The notes under the pieces were generated by a model, which ran no database searches, had not been told where the DNA came from, and worked only from the letters and a program-made list of their open reading frames with translations. From Vibrio tapetis subsp. tapetis (lineage in GTDB: Bacteria > Pseudomonadota > Gammaproteobacteria > Enterobacterales > Vibrionaceae): DNA of 64,000 nt. A program made the position numbers and the translations under genes. Each line of letters begins with the position of its first letter. The stretch's first letter is position 1. This document shows, in pieces, positions 48,318 through 58,639 of the stretch. The stretch spans positions 1,178,001-1,242,000 of the forward strand of contig NZ_LT960611.1 of assembly GCF_900233005.1 (NCBI RefSeq). The letters run 5' to 3'.

Positions 48318-50378
48318 ATGGCGACTGATCCAAGAAAAATGTTGGTAACTTGTGCCCTTCCGTATGCAAACGGTTCTATCCACCTTGGCCATATGCTCGA
48401 GCATATTCAAGCGGATATTTGGGTTCGTTACCAGCGCCTACGCGGCAACACTGTTAATTTCATCTGTGCTGACGATGCTCACGGCACGCCAATTATGCTT
48501 AAAGCACAACAGATGGGTATTACACCTGAAGAGATGATCGCCGCAGTAAGCGAAGAACATCAAAAAGACTTCGCCGGTTTTGATATCAGCTTTGATAACT
48601 ATCACAGCACCCACAGTGAAGAAAACCGCGAGCTGGCGTCTCATATTTATCTAGAGCTTAAGAAAAACGGCTTTATTTCTAGCCGCACCATTTCTCAGCT
48701 ATTTGATCCTGAAAAAGAAATGTTCCTACCTGATCGTTTCGTTAAAGGCACTTGTCCGAAATGTAAGTCAGAAGACCAATACGGCGATAACTGTGATAAC
48801 TGTGGCGAGACATACAGCCCAACAGATCTTATCGACCCTAAATCTGCCGTTTCTGGAGCAACACCAGTAATGAAAGATTCTGAGCACTTCTTCTTTGACT
48901 TGCCTCAATTTGAAAGCATGCTAAAGGAATGGACTCGTTCTGGTTCTTTGCAAAACGAAACCGCTAACAAAATGCAGGAATGGTTTGAGTCTGGCTTACA
49001 ACAGTGGGATATCTCGCGCGATGCGCCTTACTTTGGTTTTGAGATCCCTGGCGAAAAGAACAAGTTCTTCTACGTTTGGCTAGATGCACCAATCGGCTAC
49101 ATGGGTTCATTTAAAAACCTTTGTGACAAACGCGACGATCTCGACTTTAACGAATACTGGAAAAAAGACAGCACAACTGAGCTTTACCATTTCATTGGCA
49201 AAGACATTGTTTATTTCCACAGCCTATTTTGGCCTGCAATGCTAGAAGGCAGTGGTTTCCGTAAGCCTAACAATGTGTTTGTACACGGTTATGTAACGGT
49301 AAATGGCGCGAAGATGTCTAAGTCTAAAGGAACGTTTGTAAAAGCAAGTACTTACCTAAACCACCTAGACCCTGAATGTTTACGCTACTACTACGCAGCT
49401 AAACTCAACAGCCGTATCGATGATCTTGATCTTAACCTTGAAGACTTCACTCAACGTGTTAACGCTGATGTGGTAAACAAGATTGTTAATCTCGCATCAC
49501 GTAATGCTGGCTTCATCACTAAACGTTTTGAAGGTAAGTTGTCTGCAACTTTTGCAGAGCCTGAACTTTACAACGAGTTCGCGGCTGCCGCCGAGCGCAT
49601 CGCTGAATGTTATGAAGCGCGTGAGTTTAGCCGTGCTATCCGTGAGATCACAGCCCTTGCTGACAAAGCGAACCAATACGTTGATGAAAAAGCACCGTGG
49701 GTAGTCGCTAAAGAAGAAGGCAAAGATCAGGAGTTGCAAGACATCTGTTCGGTAGGTATTAACCTATTCCGCGTACTAATGACTTACTTGAAACCTGTTA
49801 TGCCTGAGCTTACCGCCCGCACTGAAGCTTTCTTAAATGAGACGCTAACATGGGAAGGCGTAGCTTCACCGCTAACTGACCACGAAATCACTAAGTTCAA
49901 AGCTCTATTTAATCGTATTGACCCTAAAAAAGTTGAAGCGATGATTGAAGCCTCTAAAGACGATGCCGCCGTAGAAATGGCAGCAAAAGAAAAAGCAGAA
50001 GCCGCTAAGAACAAAGCAAGTCAAACCGAGCTAGAAAAAGAACCGGTTGCCGAGGAAATCGAATTCGATGACTTTGCTAAAGTCGATATGCGTATTGCTC
50101 GTATCATTTCTTGTGAAGAAGTGCCAAAAGCGAACAAGCTACTTAAATTCCAATTGGATATCGGTGGTGAGACTCGCCAAGTATTCTCTGGTATTAAGTC
50201 TGCATACAAACCAGAAGAACTTGAAGGTAAGCTAACGGTCATGGTTGCTAACCTGAAACCACGTAAGATGAAGTTCGGTATGTCTGAAGGCATGATCCTA
50301 GCCGCAGGCCCTGGTGGCAGCGATCTTTGGATTCTAGAGCCGCACGAAGGCGCACAACCTGGCATGCGTGTGATGTAA
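48318..50378 (+). CDS. metG: Methionyl-tRNA synthetase
   Basis: Charges tRNA-Met with methionine. The 686-residue class I synthetase has the HIGH-type motif GSIHLGHML (about 20-28), the zinc knuckle [17 protein letters not shown] (about 146-162), KMSKSKG (about 334-340), an anticodon-binding helical domain, and a C-terminal OB-fold tRNA-binding domain ([18 protein letters not shown] onward, about 585-686) typical of dimeric MetRS. The linker at about 545-580 is Lys/Ala-rich. The gene is followed by six GGCTAAA repeats starting 4 nt after the stop, then a terminator. Confidence 0.97.
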   Translation: MATDPRKMLVTCALPYANGSIHLGHMLEHIQADIWVRYQRLRGNTVNFICADDAHGTPIMLKAQQMGITPEEMIAAVSEEHQKDFAGFDISFDNYHSTHSEENRELASHIYLELKKNGFISSRTISQLFDPEKEMFLPDRFVKGTCPKCKSEDQYGDNCDNCGETYSPTDLIDPKSAVSGATPVMKDSEHFFFDLPQFESMLKEWTRSGSLQNETANKMQEWFESGLQQWDISRDAPYFGFEIPGEKNKFFYVWLDAPIGYMGSFKNLCDKRDDLDFNEYWKKDSTTELYHFIGKDIVYFHSLFWPAMLEGSGFRKPNNVFVHGYVTVNGAKMSKSKGTFVKASTYLNHLDPECLRYYYAAKLNSRIDDLDLNLEDFTQRVNADVVNKIVNLASRNAGFITKRFEGKLSATFAEPELYNEFAAAAERIAECYEAREFSRAIREITALADKANQYVDEKAPWVVAKEEGKDQELQDICSVGINLFRVLMTYLKPVMPELTARTEAFLNETLTWEGVASPLTDHEITKFKALFNRIDPKKVEAMIEASKDDAAVEMAAKEKAEAAKNKASQTELEKEPVAEEIEFDDFAKVDMRIARIISCEEVPKANKLLKFQLDIGGETRQVFSGIKSAYKPEELEGKLTVMVANLKPRKMKFGMSEGMILAAGPGGSDLWILEPHEGAQPGMRVM

Positions 50379-50382
50379 TTAA

Positions 50383-50424
50383 GGCTAAAGGCTAAAGGCT
50401 AAAGGCTAAAGGCTAAAGGCTAAA
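50383..50424 (+). repeat. Tandem heptamer GGCTAAA x6
   Basis: Six perfect copies begin 4 nt after the metG stop codon (TAA 50376-50378) and end 6 nt before the terminator stem. Related in length and placement to the arrays at 26797 and 63672. Confidence 0.96.
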
Positions 50425-50429
50425 ATTGT

Positions 50430-50461
50430 AAACCACTTACTGATTGGTAAGTGGTTTTTTT
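50430..50461 (+). terminator. Rho-independent terminator of metG
   Basis: AACCACTTAC and GTAAGTGGTT form a 10-bp stem with TGATTG loop and a T-run. Confidence 0.93.
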
Positions 50462-50481
50462 GTATCTATAACAAATGGGCA

Positions 50482-50511
50482 TAAAAAAGCCCGCTAAGTT
50501 TAGCGAGCTAT
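50482..50511 (-). terminator. Terminator after fadR
   Basis: On the minus strand AGCTCGCTAA and TTAGCGGGCT pair around ACT with a following T6. Confidence 0.85.
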
Positions 50512-50543
50512 TTTAATTCAATTGCACATAACGACTAAATTAA

Positions 50544-51383
50544 TTAGCTGTCATCTTCAGTGAAATCGTGAGGAAGATTTTCTTTCATTTCGTTCCAAAT
50601 CTTGCCACTTTCGATACCATAATGGCGAATAAGAATAGGCAGAGCTTCGCGATTTTCTTGTTCGCACACTTCGTGCAATTGCTTGTAGAAGTCTAATGCA
50701 AGCTCGCGAGCTTCTGGGTTAGAAAAATAAAAACTACCCACACGATCGTATAATTTTTTAATCCCATTAAAGATCAAACCGTAGATTTGGTTACCTGAAT
50801 GGAATGCTAAGCGTTGGAATAACATGTAATCGTAGAAGTTAAACGTACGTGCTACCAAAATACCTTGACGTTTTTGTTCGTCTTTCTCGTTGTCGTCTTT
50901 GATGCTCAGCTTAAGCTTGTCTTTATAAGGAGAAGCCTCGTAAAACTCATCCCAACTTGGTGACTGCATTAACTGTTCACATGATTCAATAACACTCGCA
51001 ATTGTAACCAACGACTGATCTTTATTGCCTTTAAATGCATAACGCATAAAAATAGGGCTGATGCTGGTACGTGCTGCAAGAAGATCTTCAACAATACTTG
51101 TTGCATTGTCGGCATCTAATGTCATCAAGGTATCCAGAATATGCAGGCTCGATGTCTCCATAAACTGGTTTACTTTTGTTGGCTTACCATGCTGAATGGT
51201 TAACCAACCATCGCGAGCTAGACGTTGCAGTACTTCTCGAAGTGTTGTTCTAGTTACGCCAATCAACTCAGACAGCTCACGTTCAGCCGGCAATATTGAG
51301 CCTGGAGGAAAACGTCCTTTCCAAATGCTCTCGATAATGTACTTTTCAGCGAAACCTGCTGGGCTCTTTGCCTTAATAACCAT
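50544..51383 (-). CDS. fadR: Fatty-acid metabolism regulator FadR (Vibrio type)
   Basis: A 279-residue GntR-family regulator. The N-terminal winged helix (residues 5-75, [34 protein letters not shown] split) binds DNA; the C-terminal FCD domain binds long-chain acyl-CoA. Compared with the 239-residue E. coli protein it has an extra stretch of about 40 residues around [26 protein letters not shown] (about 147-172), which is the known Vibrio feature that gives an added ligand site. It represses fad genes and activates fabA/fabB, and the fab cluster of this window may be affected. Divergent from nhaB, as in E. coli. Confidence 0.95.
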   Translation of the reverse strand: MVIKAKSPAGFAEKYIIESIWKGRFPPGSILPAERELSELIGVTRTTLREVLQRLARDGWLTIQHGKPTKVNQFMETSSLHILDTLMTLDADNATSIVEDLLAARTSISPIFMRYAFKGNKDQSLVTIASVIESCEQLMQSPSWDEFYEASPYKDKLKLSIKDDNEKDEQKRQGILVARTFNFYDYMLFQRLAFHSGNQIYGLIFNGIKKLYDRVGSFYFSNPEARELALDFYKQLHEVCEQENREALPILIRHYGIESGKIWNEMKENLPHDFTEDDS

Positions 51384-52020
51384 GAAATCAACTATCCGGT
51401 GGGACTCAATACAAAAATTGGACTCATCATACCACTACTTTTATGGATCGCGAAAATTAGTCTCTATTTACGCAACACTTTAGCTCGCTGAAAAATGTTA
51501 AATTTGATGAGTTTGACCTGTTAAGAGCAATAACGTGAATTAAGTCGCATTTCTTATCATTTGCAACATTAGAGTAACGAATAACCTAGAAACATATCAT
51601 TGCAATTAATAACATTTAGCATCATTAACTTAGTGCGAATTAATAGATGTACATCTGATAAGATCCTGATTTATATGTGGTTGCACTACGCACCCACTTG
51701 CACTTTAAATTTGTAAGGATATATTACATTTCATGGTATCCTTACTCGGGTACAAACGAATCAAAATTCAAATATCTCACTTTTTAATTTCAATAACATT
51801 TTTCTATTGACTAAAAAATAGGTAAGAGTAGAGTTTCGTTCGAAAATATGGAGTGTTTGTCTTATTCACGGAATGACATAGCTAAGCGCGCAGTTCTCAA
51901 GATTTTGCCGCCCAAGGTTGTTCCTTTTGGACAGATCAGTTTTCTGAGGAAACCCCATTTCCTTGGTTCAGGGATACAGACACATTCTTAGTGTGAATTT
52001 TACAACAAAAGAGCCTTATC
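51384..52020. promoter_or_regulatory. fadR-nhaB spacer (637 bp) with possible FadR site and structured leader
   Basis: Holds the promoters of the two divergent genes. AACAGGTCAAACTCATC (complement of 51506-51522) partly matches the FadR operator AACTGGTCGGACCAGAT-type consensus. The last 150 bp before nhaB (51850-52000) contain several stems, for example CTGAGGAAA with TTTCC..TCAG around 51940-51972, suggesting a folded leader. No coding frame is seen. Both assignments are tentative. Confidence 0.4.
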
Positions 52021-53610
52021 ATGCCGATGTCACTCGGAAACGCATTTATTAAGAATTTTCTAGGCAAAGCACCAGATTGGTACAAACTTGCCATTATTTC
52101 ATTCTTGGTTATTAACCCAATTGTTTTTTTCTTCGTTGACCCGTTTGTAGCAGGTTGGTTATTGGTGGTTGAATTCATTTTTACGCTGGCAATGGCGCTA
52201 AAATGCTACCCACTTCAACCCGGTGGCTTATTGGCAATTGAAGCCGTCGCCATAGGAATGACGAGTGCTGAACAAGTAAAGCATGAACTGGTAGCGAATA
52301 TAGAAGTCTTATTGCTCTTGATCTTCATGGTTGCTGGCATTTACTTCATGAAGCAGCTTTTGCTCTTTATCTTTACAAAAATCCTGCTTGGCATTCGCTC
52401 TAAGGCTTTACTATCGGTCGCATTTTGTTTCGCCGCAGCCTTTCTTTCTGCCTTCCTGGATGCGCTAACGGTAATCGCTGTTGTTATCAGTGTTGCTGTT
52501 GGTTTCTATGCTATCTACCATAAAGTCGCTTCAGGAAAGGGAAATAACACAGCCCATGACCACACAACAGATGATGGCCTCTGTGAAGTTAGCCGCGATG
52601 ATCTAGAGGATTACCGTGCGTTCTTACGTTCATTGCTAATGCACGCAGGTGTAGGTACTGCACTGGGTGGTGTAATGACCATGGTTGGTGAACCACAAAA
52701 CTTAATCATTGCCGATCAGGCTGGTTGGTTGTTTGGCGAATTCATAATGAGAATGCTGCCTGTAACCTTGCCGGTTCTGTTCTGCGGCCTAGCAACAAGT
52801 ATGTTAGTTGAGAAATTTAAAATCTGTGGTTATGGGGCTGAATTGCCTGATAGCGTTCGTAAGATTTTGGAAGACAACGATATTGAAGAGCGTAAGCGTC
52901 GTACAAAACAAGATGTTGCACGTCTTTGGGTACAAGGCATCATCGCTGTTTGGCTAATCGTAGGATTGGCGCTTCACTTGGCGGCTGTAGGCCTTATTGG
53001 CTTATCTGTGATTATTCTTGCAACGGCATTTACCGGTGTTATTGAAGAGCACTCTTTAGGTAAAGCATTTGAAGAAGCCCTTCCGTTTACAGCTTTATTG
53101 GCAGTATTTTTCTCGATTGTTGCCGTAATTATCGACCAACATTTATTCAAGCCAGTTATTGATGCGGTGTTAAGCCTCGAAGGTGGTCAACAAATGGTGA
53201 TGTTCTACATTGCCAATGGTGTTCTTTCCATGGTGTCTGACAACGTGTTCGTTGGCACGGTTTACATCAACGAAGTAAAAACAGCTTTGCTTGAAGGCGT
53301 GATTACACGTGACCAATTTGACTTGTTGGCGGTTGCTATCAATACCGGTACTAACCTACCATCGGTTGCAACACCGAATGGCCAAGCCGCTTTCTTGTTC
53401 TTACTTACGTCTGCCTTAGCACCATTAATTCGTTTATCTTACGGGCGTATGGTCATCATGGCGTTGCCTTACACCATCGTGTTAGCGTTGGTAGGCCTAT
53501 TTGGTATCGCGTTCTTACTCGAACCGATGACGGCATGGTTCTATGATATGGGATGGATAATCCACCATTCAGATAAAGCCATTGGTGCCGCAGCCGCACT
53601 CGCTCACTAA
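52021..53610 (+). CDS. nhaB: Na+/H+ antiporter NhaB
   Basis: Exchanges internal sodium for protons across the inner membrane, a key function in salt-adapted Vibrio. The 529-residue protein has about 12 hydrophobic helices; the family sequences [23 protein letters not shown] (split by position 140-165), [24 protein letters not shown] (210-233) and [20 protein letters not shown] are visible, and [17 protein letters not shown] near 445 completes the ion path region. Start ATG 52021 opens [15 protein letters not shown], as in homologues. Divergent from fadR and followed by a terminator before dsbB. Confidence 0.96.
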   Translation: MPMSLGNAFIKNFLGKAPDWYKLAIISFLVINPIVFFFVDPFVAGWLLVVEFIFTLAMALKCYPLQPGGLLAIEAVAIGMTSAEQVKHELVANIEVLLLLIFMVAGIYFMKQLLLFIFTKILLGIRSKALLSVAFCFAAAFLSAFLDALTVIAVVISVAVGFYAIYHKVASGKGNNTAHDHTTDDGLCEVSRDDLEDYRAFLRSLLMHAGVGTALGGVMTMVGEPQNLIIADQAGWLFGEFIMRMLPVTLPVLFCGLATSMLVEKFKICGYGAELPDSVRKILEDNDIEERKRRTKQDVARLWVQGIIAVWLIVGLALHLAAVGLIGLSVIILATAFTGVIEEHSLGKAFEEALPFTALLAVFFSIVAVIIDQHLFKPVIDAVLSLEGGQQMVMFYIANGVLSMVSDNVFVGTVYINEVKTALLEGVITRDQFDLLAVAINTGTNLPSVATPNGQAAFLFLLTSALAPLIRLSYGRMVIMALPYTIVLALVGLFGIAFLLEPMTAWFYDMGWIIHHSDKAIGAAAALAH

Positions 53611-53642
53611 AAAAAATTATTGAATAGCGAACTAATTCAAGT

Positions 53643-53675
53643 TAAAAAGCTCTGAGTAATCAGAGCTTTTTTATT
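53643..53675 (+). terminator. Terminator after nhaB
   Basis: AAAAAGCTCTGA and TCAGAGCTTTTTT form a 12-bp stem with a 4-nt loop, 35 nt after the nhaB stop and 15 nt before dsbB. Confidence 0.9.
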
Positions 53676-53689
53676 GAGGACGAAATACT

Positions 53690-54220
53690 TTGAGCTTCTT
53701 ATACCCTATTAAACAGTTTTCTGAGTCTCGAATTTCGTGGCTTCTTCTCCTGTTAAGCATTTTGGCCTTTGAATTAAGTGCCTTGTATTTTCAGCATGTC
53801 ATGATGTTAGCACCATGCGTCATGTGTATTTATGAGCGCGTTGCCATGTTTGGTGTCAGTGGAGCGGCGCTCATTGGGCTACTTAATCCAAAAAACGCGA
53901 TTGTGCGTTGGTTAGGCTTTGCCGCATGGGGAGCAAGTGGTTACAAAGGGCTTGAGCTTTCAATGCAGCACGTTGATTACCAGTTTAACCCTTCTCCGTT
54001 TGCAACTTGCGATATCTTTGTGAGCTTCCCTGACTGGGCGCCTCTTCATAAATGGTTCCCGAATATTTTCAACGCCTACGGCGATTGCAGCAAAGTAGTC
54101 TGGCAATTCCTTGGCCTTTCTATGCCTCAATGGCTAGTGATTATATTTGCAGGCATTTTGGTTGCACTGGCTATTGTCGTCATTGCTCAGTTATCTAAAC
54201 CAAAATCTCAATTTCGTTAA
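53690..54220 (+). CDS. dsbB: Disulfide bond formation protein DsbB
   Basis: A 176-residue four-helix inner-membrane protein that reoxidises DsbA and passes electrons to quinone. The first periplasmic pair is CVMC (about 43-46) and the second pair is C in FATCDIF (about 103) and YGDCSKV (about 129). The conserved Arg follows the first pair in MCIYERVAMFG. The start codon is TTG at 53690, with GAGGACG about 8 nt upstream. A terminator separates it from nhaB, yet the pair nhaB-dsbB is conserved in E. coli. Confidence 0.95.
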   Translation: MSFLYPIKQFSESRISWLLLLLSILAFELSALYFQHVMMLAPCVMCIYERVAMFGVSGAALIGLLNPKNAIVRWLGFAAWGASGYKGLELSMQHVDYQFNPSPFATCDIFVSFPDWAPLHKWFPNIFNAYGDCSKVVWQFLGLSMPQWLVIIFAGILVALAIVVIAQLSKPKSQFR

Positions 54221-54247
54221 TCGAAGCTTTCTGATCTATTCAAACTA

Positions 54248-54279
54248 AAACAGCTCCCAATTGGGAGCTGTTTTTTTAA
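54248..54279 (+). terminator. Terminator after dsbB
   Basis: AAACAGCTCCCA and TGGGAGCTGTTT form a 12-bp stem around AT, followed by T7. Could also serve the convergent SEC-C gene. Confidence 0.9.
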
Positions 54280-54304
54280 CTGAGACAAATTCAATCAATC
54301 AGAA

Positions 54305-54916
54305 CTACTTTCCGCAGCATTGTTTGTATTTTTTGCCACTGTCGCACGGGCAGGAATCGTTGCGACCGATATCTTTAAACGGGTTCACACGCTGAGCTTT
54401 ACCCCCCACCATGGCTTCATCGGCCGCGAGCGCGACTTCCATGACCATCACATCAAACTGATCAACAAAGTCAGACAACAATGGCGCTGGAATAATACCC
54501 GCTTGCTCCATTTGTTTACGTGTTTGCGACTCATCGATTGCCAGCATCATGGTCGTCAGCAACGCTTGTAGCATACGTAAACTGCCGTCTCCCATTGCAG
54601 CTTCTTGCCATTGCGTTTCAATGACAGGCCATACGCTCATAAAGCCCTGAGAATACTCAGCAAGGTTTGAGTTAAGATCAGGCTCAGCCAGTAGCGTCAA
54701 AGGTGAGTATTCACTTCTTTTAAGCAGGTTGTACTGCTGGTTAATTTGACCAACAACAATAGGATTAATGACTGCAGCATCGTCACCCGCAATGTCATTC
54801 AACCATACTTCAGGTTGAAGAGGCTTGGTCGCGAGATTTGAAGCAAAAATGGCGCCTTCTAAAAATACAGCGCTTTCCCCTTGCCAGCTTTCTGGAAGAT
54901 TTACAATTTGATACAT
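54305..54916 (-). CDS. YecA/YgfB-family protein with C-terminal SEC-C zinc motif
   Basis: A 203-residue protein. The N-terminal 180 residues match the all-helical UPF0149 (YecA/YgfB) fold, with WPVIETQWQEAA and AMGDGSLRMLQALLTTMM. The last 22 residues, NPFKDIGRNDSCPCDSGKKY followed by KQCC, are the SEC-C zinc-binding motif (CxCx8CC), as in SecA and YecA. YecA homologues bind ribosomes and may assist secretion; the function of this one is unproven. Confidence 0.85.
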   Translation of the reverse strand: MYQIVNLPESWQGESAVFLEGAIFASNLATKPLQPEVWLNDIAGDDAAVINPIVVGQINQQYNLLKRSEYSPLTLLAEPDLNSNLAEYSQGFMSVWPVIETQWQEAAMGDGSLRMLQALLTTMMLAIDESQTRKQMEQAGIIPAPLLSDFVDQFDVMVMEVALAADEAMVGGKAQRVNPFKDIGRNDSCPCDSGKKYKQCCGK

Positions 54917-55051
54917 TTGGTTACGTTTATTTATAAAGGTGTTATGCTCCGCATTATATCAACAATACATCCTGCGTTGCCAATCTCGATGCGCCATAAA
55001 ACTATACGAGATGGTTGCTAACCTATTTATATTTGCTTGCGAGTCCCAGAA

Positions 55052-55597
55052 ATGTACCGAAACACCAAAGGGTTTACCCTAATTGAATTGGTGGTCGTGA
55101 TCGTGATCTTAGGCATTTTAGCCGTCACCGCTGCCCCCCGTTTTCTAAATGTAAGTCGAGACGCTCATCTCGCCCGTGCTAAAGGCGCATTTGCTGCCTT
55201 TATCAACTCTAGCCAGCTATATCATAGTAAGTGGCTCACTACTGGTGAACCTGATAGTTCATTACCGCTAGGTGGATACGGGGATGGTGACATCTACCCA
55301 TCTTATACTGGTTATCCTCTGGCTGTAGGTCATATCCCCGTTTCTGGAGGCACAAAACTAGAAGGGCCTGATTGCTCTAAAATATGGACATCTCTAATGA
55401 ATACCGACCTTACAATTAGAGACCATGGAAGTAGCGTATTCCCTTCAGATCAAGATATGGTTAGTTGGTTTACTGGCGATCAAAAATGTTACTACTATTA
55501 CACCTCAGGGTTTGGACCGGGTGAAAGCCTCCAGCGACTTAATTACTCCCCCTTTACTGGTGAGGCAGAAGTTACCGAGAGTACCCCTAGTAGTTAA
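55052..55597 (+). CDS. Type IV prepilin-like protein (MSHA/minor pilin type)
   Basis: A 181-residue prepilin. The leader MYRNTKG is followed by FTLIELVVVIVILGILAVTA, the classic peptidase cleavage site (Gly-Phe) and N-terminal helix with Glu at position +5. The globular part has two Cys pairs (GPDCSKIW, DQKCYYYYTSG). It is a single gene, not in a pilus cluster, so it may be an orphan pilin exported by the MSHA or another type IV system. The start at 55052 gives the short leader expected; the earlier one at 55037 adds MRVPE. Confidence 0.85.
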   Translation: MYRNTKGFTLIELVVVIVILGILAVTAAPRFLNVSRDAHLARAKGAFAAFINSSQLYHSKWLTTGEPDSSLPLGGYGDGDIYPSYTGYPLAVGHIPVSGGTKLEGPDCSKIWTSLMNTDLTIRDHGSSVFPSDQDMVSWFTGDQKCYYYYTSGFGPGESLQRLNYSPFTGEAEVTESTPSS

Positions 55598-55654
55598 TGA
55601 CTTTTATTACTTAACATCCTACAATCGCGCCTCATATTTTTAAGGCGAAGTGGT

Positions 55655-56641
55655 ATGCGAGTAATATTAGGTCCAATGGAAGGTGTGCTAGATCATCTGA
55701 TGCGAGAGATCCTTACCGAGATCAACGACTATGATCTGTGCGTAACTGAATTTGTTCGTATCGTCGACCAACTCCTTCCAGATCATGTCTTCCATCGCCT
55801 ATGCCCTGAACTAGAGCAGGGCTCGCAAACTAAGTCTGGTGTCCCGATCCACATCCAATTACTTGGTCAAGACCCGAATTGGATGGCAGAAAATGCAGTA
55901 AGAGCCGCTAACCTTGGTGCAAAAGGAATCGATATTAACTTTGGTTGCCCCGCGAAAATGGTCAACAAAAGTAATGGTGGAGCTGCATTATTAAAGCAGC
56001 CAGAACTCATTTACCAAGTAGTAAAAGCCTGCCGAGAAGCCGTCGATCCAAGTATTGCTGTAACGGCAAAAATTCGTTTAGGGTGGGAAGATCCTGAAGA
56101 TTGCTTTGATATAGTTAATGCGATAGAACAAGCCGGAGCCAATGAGTTAACCGTGCATGCCCGAACTAAAAGTGGCGGCTATAAGGCCAGTGAAATTAAG
56201 TGGCATTATATTGATGAGATTCGAAAGAGAACCTCAGTACCACTGATTGCTAACGGCGAAATATGGAATTATCAAGACGGCCAAGACTGTATTAAAGTCA
56301 CTGGTGTCGATTCTTTAATGGTATGTCGTGGCGCGTTCAACGTCCCAAACTTGGGTAATATGGTAAAACACAACCACCAAGCGATGCCCTGGCATGAAGT
56401 TGTCGACTTATTATTGCAGTATTCTCAATACGAGATGAAGGGCGATAAAGGGCTCTACTACCCAAACCGAGTTAAGCAATGGTTCTCGTACCTACGTCAG
56501 CAATACCCACAGGCTGCGGATCTGTTTAGGGAAATCCGAACGTTTAATAAAGCCGCTCCTATCATTGAGCACATTGAACGCTATCGATTAACACTCGATC
56601 AGTCGAGTAATCAGACAACACTGAATATCCTCCAGCGTTAA
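55655..56641 (+). CDS. dusC: tRNA-dihydrouridine(16) synthase
   Basis: Reduces U16 of tRNA to dihydrouridine with FMN and NADPH. The 328-residue protein has MRVILGPMEGVLDHLMREIL at the N-terminus, the catalytic Cys in DINFGCPAKMVNKSNGGAALL (about residue 98), the Lys in VTAKIRLGWED and the His in ELTVHARTKSGG. The DusC-type C-terminal RNA-recognition domain follows (SYLRQQYPQAADLF, RTFNKAAPIIEHI). ATG 55655 is preceded by AGGCGAAGTGGT. Confidence 0.93.
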   Translation: MRVILGPMEGVLDHLMREILTEINDYDLCVTEFVRIVDQLLPDHVFHRLCPELEQGSQTKSGVPIHIQLLGQDPNWMAENAVRAANLGAKGIDINFGCPAKMVNKSNGGAALLKQPELIYQVVKACREAVDPSIAVTAKIRLGWEDPEDCFDIVNAIEQAGANELTVHARTKSGGYKASEIKWHYIDEIRKRTSVPLIANGEIWNYQDGQDCIKVTGVDSLMVCRGAFNVPNLGNMVKHNHQAMPWHEVVDLLLQYSQYEMKGDKGLYYPNRVKQWFSYLRQQYPQAADLFREIRTFNKAAPIIEHIERYRLTLDQSSNQTTLNILQR

Positions 56642-56671
56642 CTAAAGCAATAACGTCTAACATTGCCCAAA

Positions 56672-56710
56672 CCTAGTGATTTTTAGCGTAAAAAGTCACT
56701 AGGCTCTTTT
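56672..56710 (+). terminator. Terminator between dusC and malZ
   Basis: CCTAGTGATTTTT and AAAAAGTCACTAGG form a stem of about 13 bp, followed on the plus strand by CTCTTTTCT. Confidence 0.75.
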
Positions 56711-56742
56711 CTATTGAGATCGCTAAGTTTATGTTCCAAGCG

Positions 56743-58584
56743 TTATAGACTAAACAGCATCACACTGTTTGGTTTCGCTTGGATACAGCCATTACCACCG
56801 GCGTACATTATAGAGTGTGGTTCGGTTAAACTATCGGCTTTACCGCCATTCAATCCCAATTGCCAAAGCGGTACCGTTAACGCCTGTTCAGACTCGCTAA
56901 GGTTGACCACGCAAAGGGTGATTTCGTTATCAAGCTGGCGTGCATAAACCCACGCTGTATTAGAACAGTGCAGCGTTTGAATTGACCCTTTTTGCAATGA
57001 TGGACGCTCGTGTCTTAACGCAATCAACTTTTGATAAAATACAAACCAAGGAGACTTAAGGTTTTCAGCTCGCTCCCACGGAAATGTTCGACGGTTGTCA
57101 GGGTCGTGACTTCCTTCCATCCCCACTTCCGTTCCATAATAAAGGCAAGGCGTGCCTAGGTAAGTAAACAATAACGTCGCGGCCAATTTCATTTTTTGCT
57201 CATCACAAGAAAGTAACGTCAAAAACCTCGCCGTATCATGGCTATCTAGCTGATTAAGCTGCGTTAATTGATTCGAAAATGGAATTTTGGCTTTTGCCTC
57301 AATAAGCCAAGTCACAAAGTCTTGCACATTTATATCAATTGGGTCAAAAGCGATATCCTGCTTTGCTAATAGAGCCCTTACCGGGTGCGCAAACCCATAG
57401 TAATTCATGGCGCCATCTTCTTGATCGCCTTGAAGCCATTGGCTGGCTTCAAAAAAGTGTTCACCCAGCACAAATGTATCTGCGTTTTCCTCTTTCGCCG
57501 CTTGCCTGAACGCCTGAACGTAGTGTGCGTTGTTTGTTGCCCCTTCTCCCTCTCCCAACATATGAATAACATCAAAACGCCACCCGTCGATGTTATAGGG
57601 TTCCCTCAACCAGTGACGGATCACAGCACTGTCACTTTGGTAGATATAGTCACGCACTTCTTGGTGATTGAAGTTGAGCACAGGTAAATTCTGCACCCCT
57701 TTCCATGCAGAATAGTTTTTAGAGCCGTCTTCAAAGAAGTAATAATCTCGATATGGTGAATCTGTATTATGGTAAGCACCATTATCAGTAACGCCATTTC
57801 GGTCGAACCAAGGATGCTCTGACGAGGTATGATTAAACACAGCATCCAAGACCACTTTCATTCCTCGTCTATGAAGGTCAGCAGTCAATTCTGCAAACAT
57901 CGCGTTGGTTCCAAAATGCGGATCGACATTCATATAATCCGTTGTGTCGTACTTATGATTACTTTTGGACTCGAAAATTGGATTAAGATAAAGGGTAGAT
58001 ATTCCCAGCTCTTGCAAATAATCCAACTTACTTTGCACACCATATAGATCCCCACCGTAAAACTCGCTGCCACCGGTTCCGGCTTCAGTATCGATTGCCT
58101 CTCCCCAATGTTTTGCCACGACACCTCTGGTGTTATTTTTGACTCTGTACTCATCAGTTTTTACACTTATTTCTGGCTTTCCATTACAGAACCGTTCAGG
58201 AAAGACTTGATAGAATACTTGCTCACTGACCCAAGTTGGCGGCTGATGTTCTGAATTAAATTTGAAGTGATACTCGCGGCTAGGCATGCGTTTATGAATA
58301 CCTCGGTCATCCAACCAAAACTGTTGCTGATCAACAAGCACCTTGAACACATAGTGAGTCATTGCTTTATCTGGATTTATTGGAAATTTGACACGCCAGA
58401 GCTTTAGTCGCCCCTGTCGTTCTGTTTCAAGCATTTCAACCAGTTCTTCCTCGTTATCAGGTTCGTGTCTAAGATAAACTTTGTCGAAATTCAAACTGTC
58501 TGTTTTTAATGTAACGGTTAGGGATTGACCATCAAACTGAGCACCATCTGCAGTTTGAGAGTGAAATAGAAAGGGCAGAGTCAT
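56743..58584 (-). CDS. malZ: Maltodextrin glucosidase-like GH13 enzyme
   Basis: A 613-residue alpha-amylase-family enzyme resembling MalZ of E. coli (604 residues). The N-terminal carbohydrate-binding part (about 1-120) precedes the barrel with DAVFNHTSSEHPWF (about 243), the nucleophile Asp in INGWRFDVIHMLG-type GWRFDVIHMLGEG (about 338), the acid/base Glu in VLGEHFFE (about 372), and the third Asp in LDSHDTARFL (about 448). MalZ removes glucose from the reducing end of maltodextrins; substrate here is inferred. Cytoplasmic, as no signal peptide is present. Convergent with dusC. Confidence 0.87.
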   Translation of the reverse strand: MTLPFLFHSQTADGAQFDGQSLTVTLKTDSLNFDKVYLRHEPDNEEELVEMLETERQGRLKLWRVKFPINPDKAMTHYVFKVLVDQQQFWLDDRGIHKRMPSREYHFKFNSEHQPPTWVSEQVFYQVFPERFCNGKPEISVKTDEYRVKNNTRGVVAKHWGEAIDTEAGTGGSEFYGGDLYGVQSKLDYLQELGISTLYLNPIFESKSNHKYDTTDYMNVDPHFGTNAMFAELTADLHRRGMKVVLDAVFNHTSSEHPWFDRNGVTDNGAYHNTDSPYRDYYFFEDGSKNYSAWKGVQNLPVLNFNHQEVRDYIYQSDSAVIRHWLREPYNIDGWRFDVIHMLGEGEGATNNAHYVQAFRQAAKEENADTFVLGEHFFEASQWLQGDQEDGAMNYYGFAHPVRALLAKQDIAFDPIDINVQDFVTWLIEAKAKIPFSNQLTQLNQLDSHDTARFLTLLSCDEQKMKLAATLLFTYLGTPCLYYGTEVGMEGSHDPDNRRTFPWERAENLKSPWFVFYQKLIALRHERPSLQKGSIQTLHCSNTAWVYARQLDNEITLCVVNLSESEQALTVPLWQLGLNGGKADSLTEPHSIMYAGGNGCIQAKPNSVMLFSL

Positions 58585-58639
58585 ATGTGTTTCTCACATT
58601 TTTATTAATTTTAACTTTCAGTGTAAGAAATTCTAAGGC

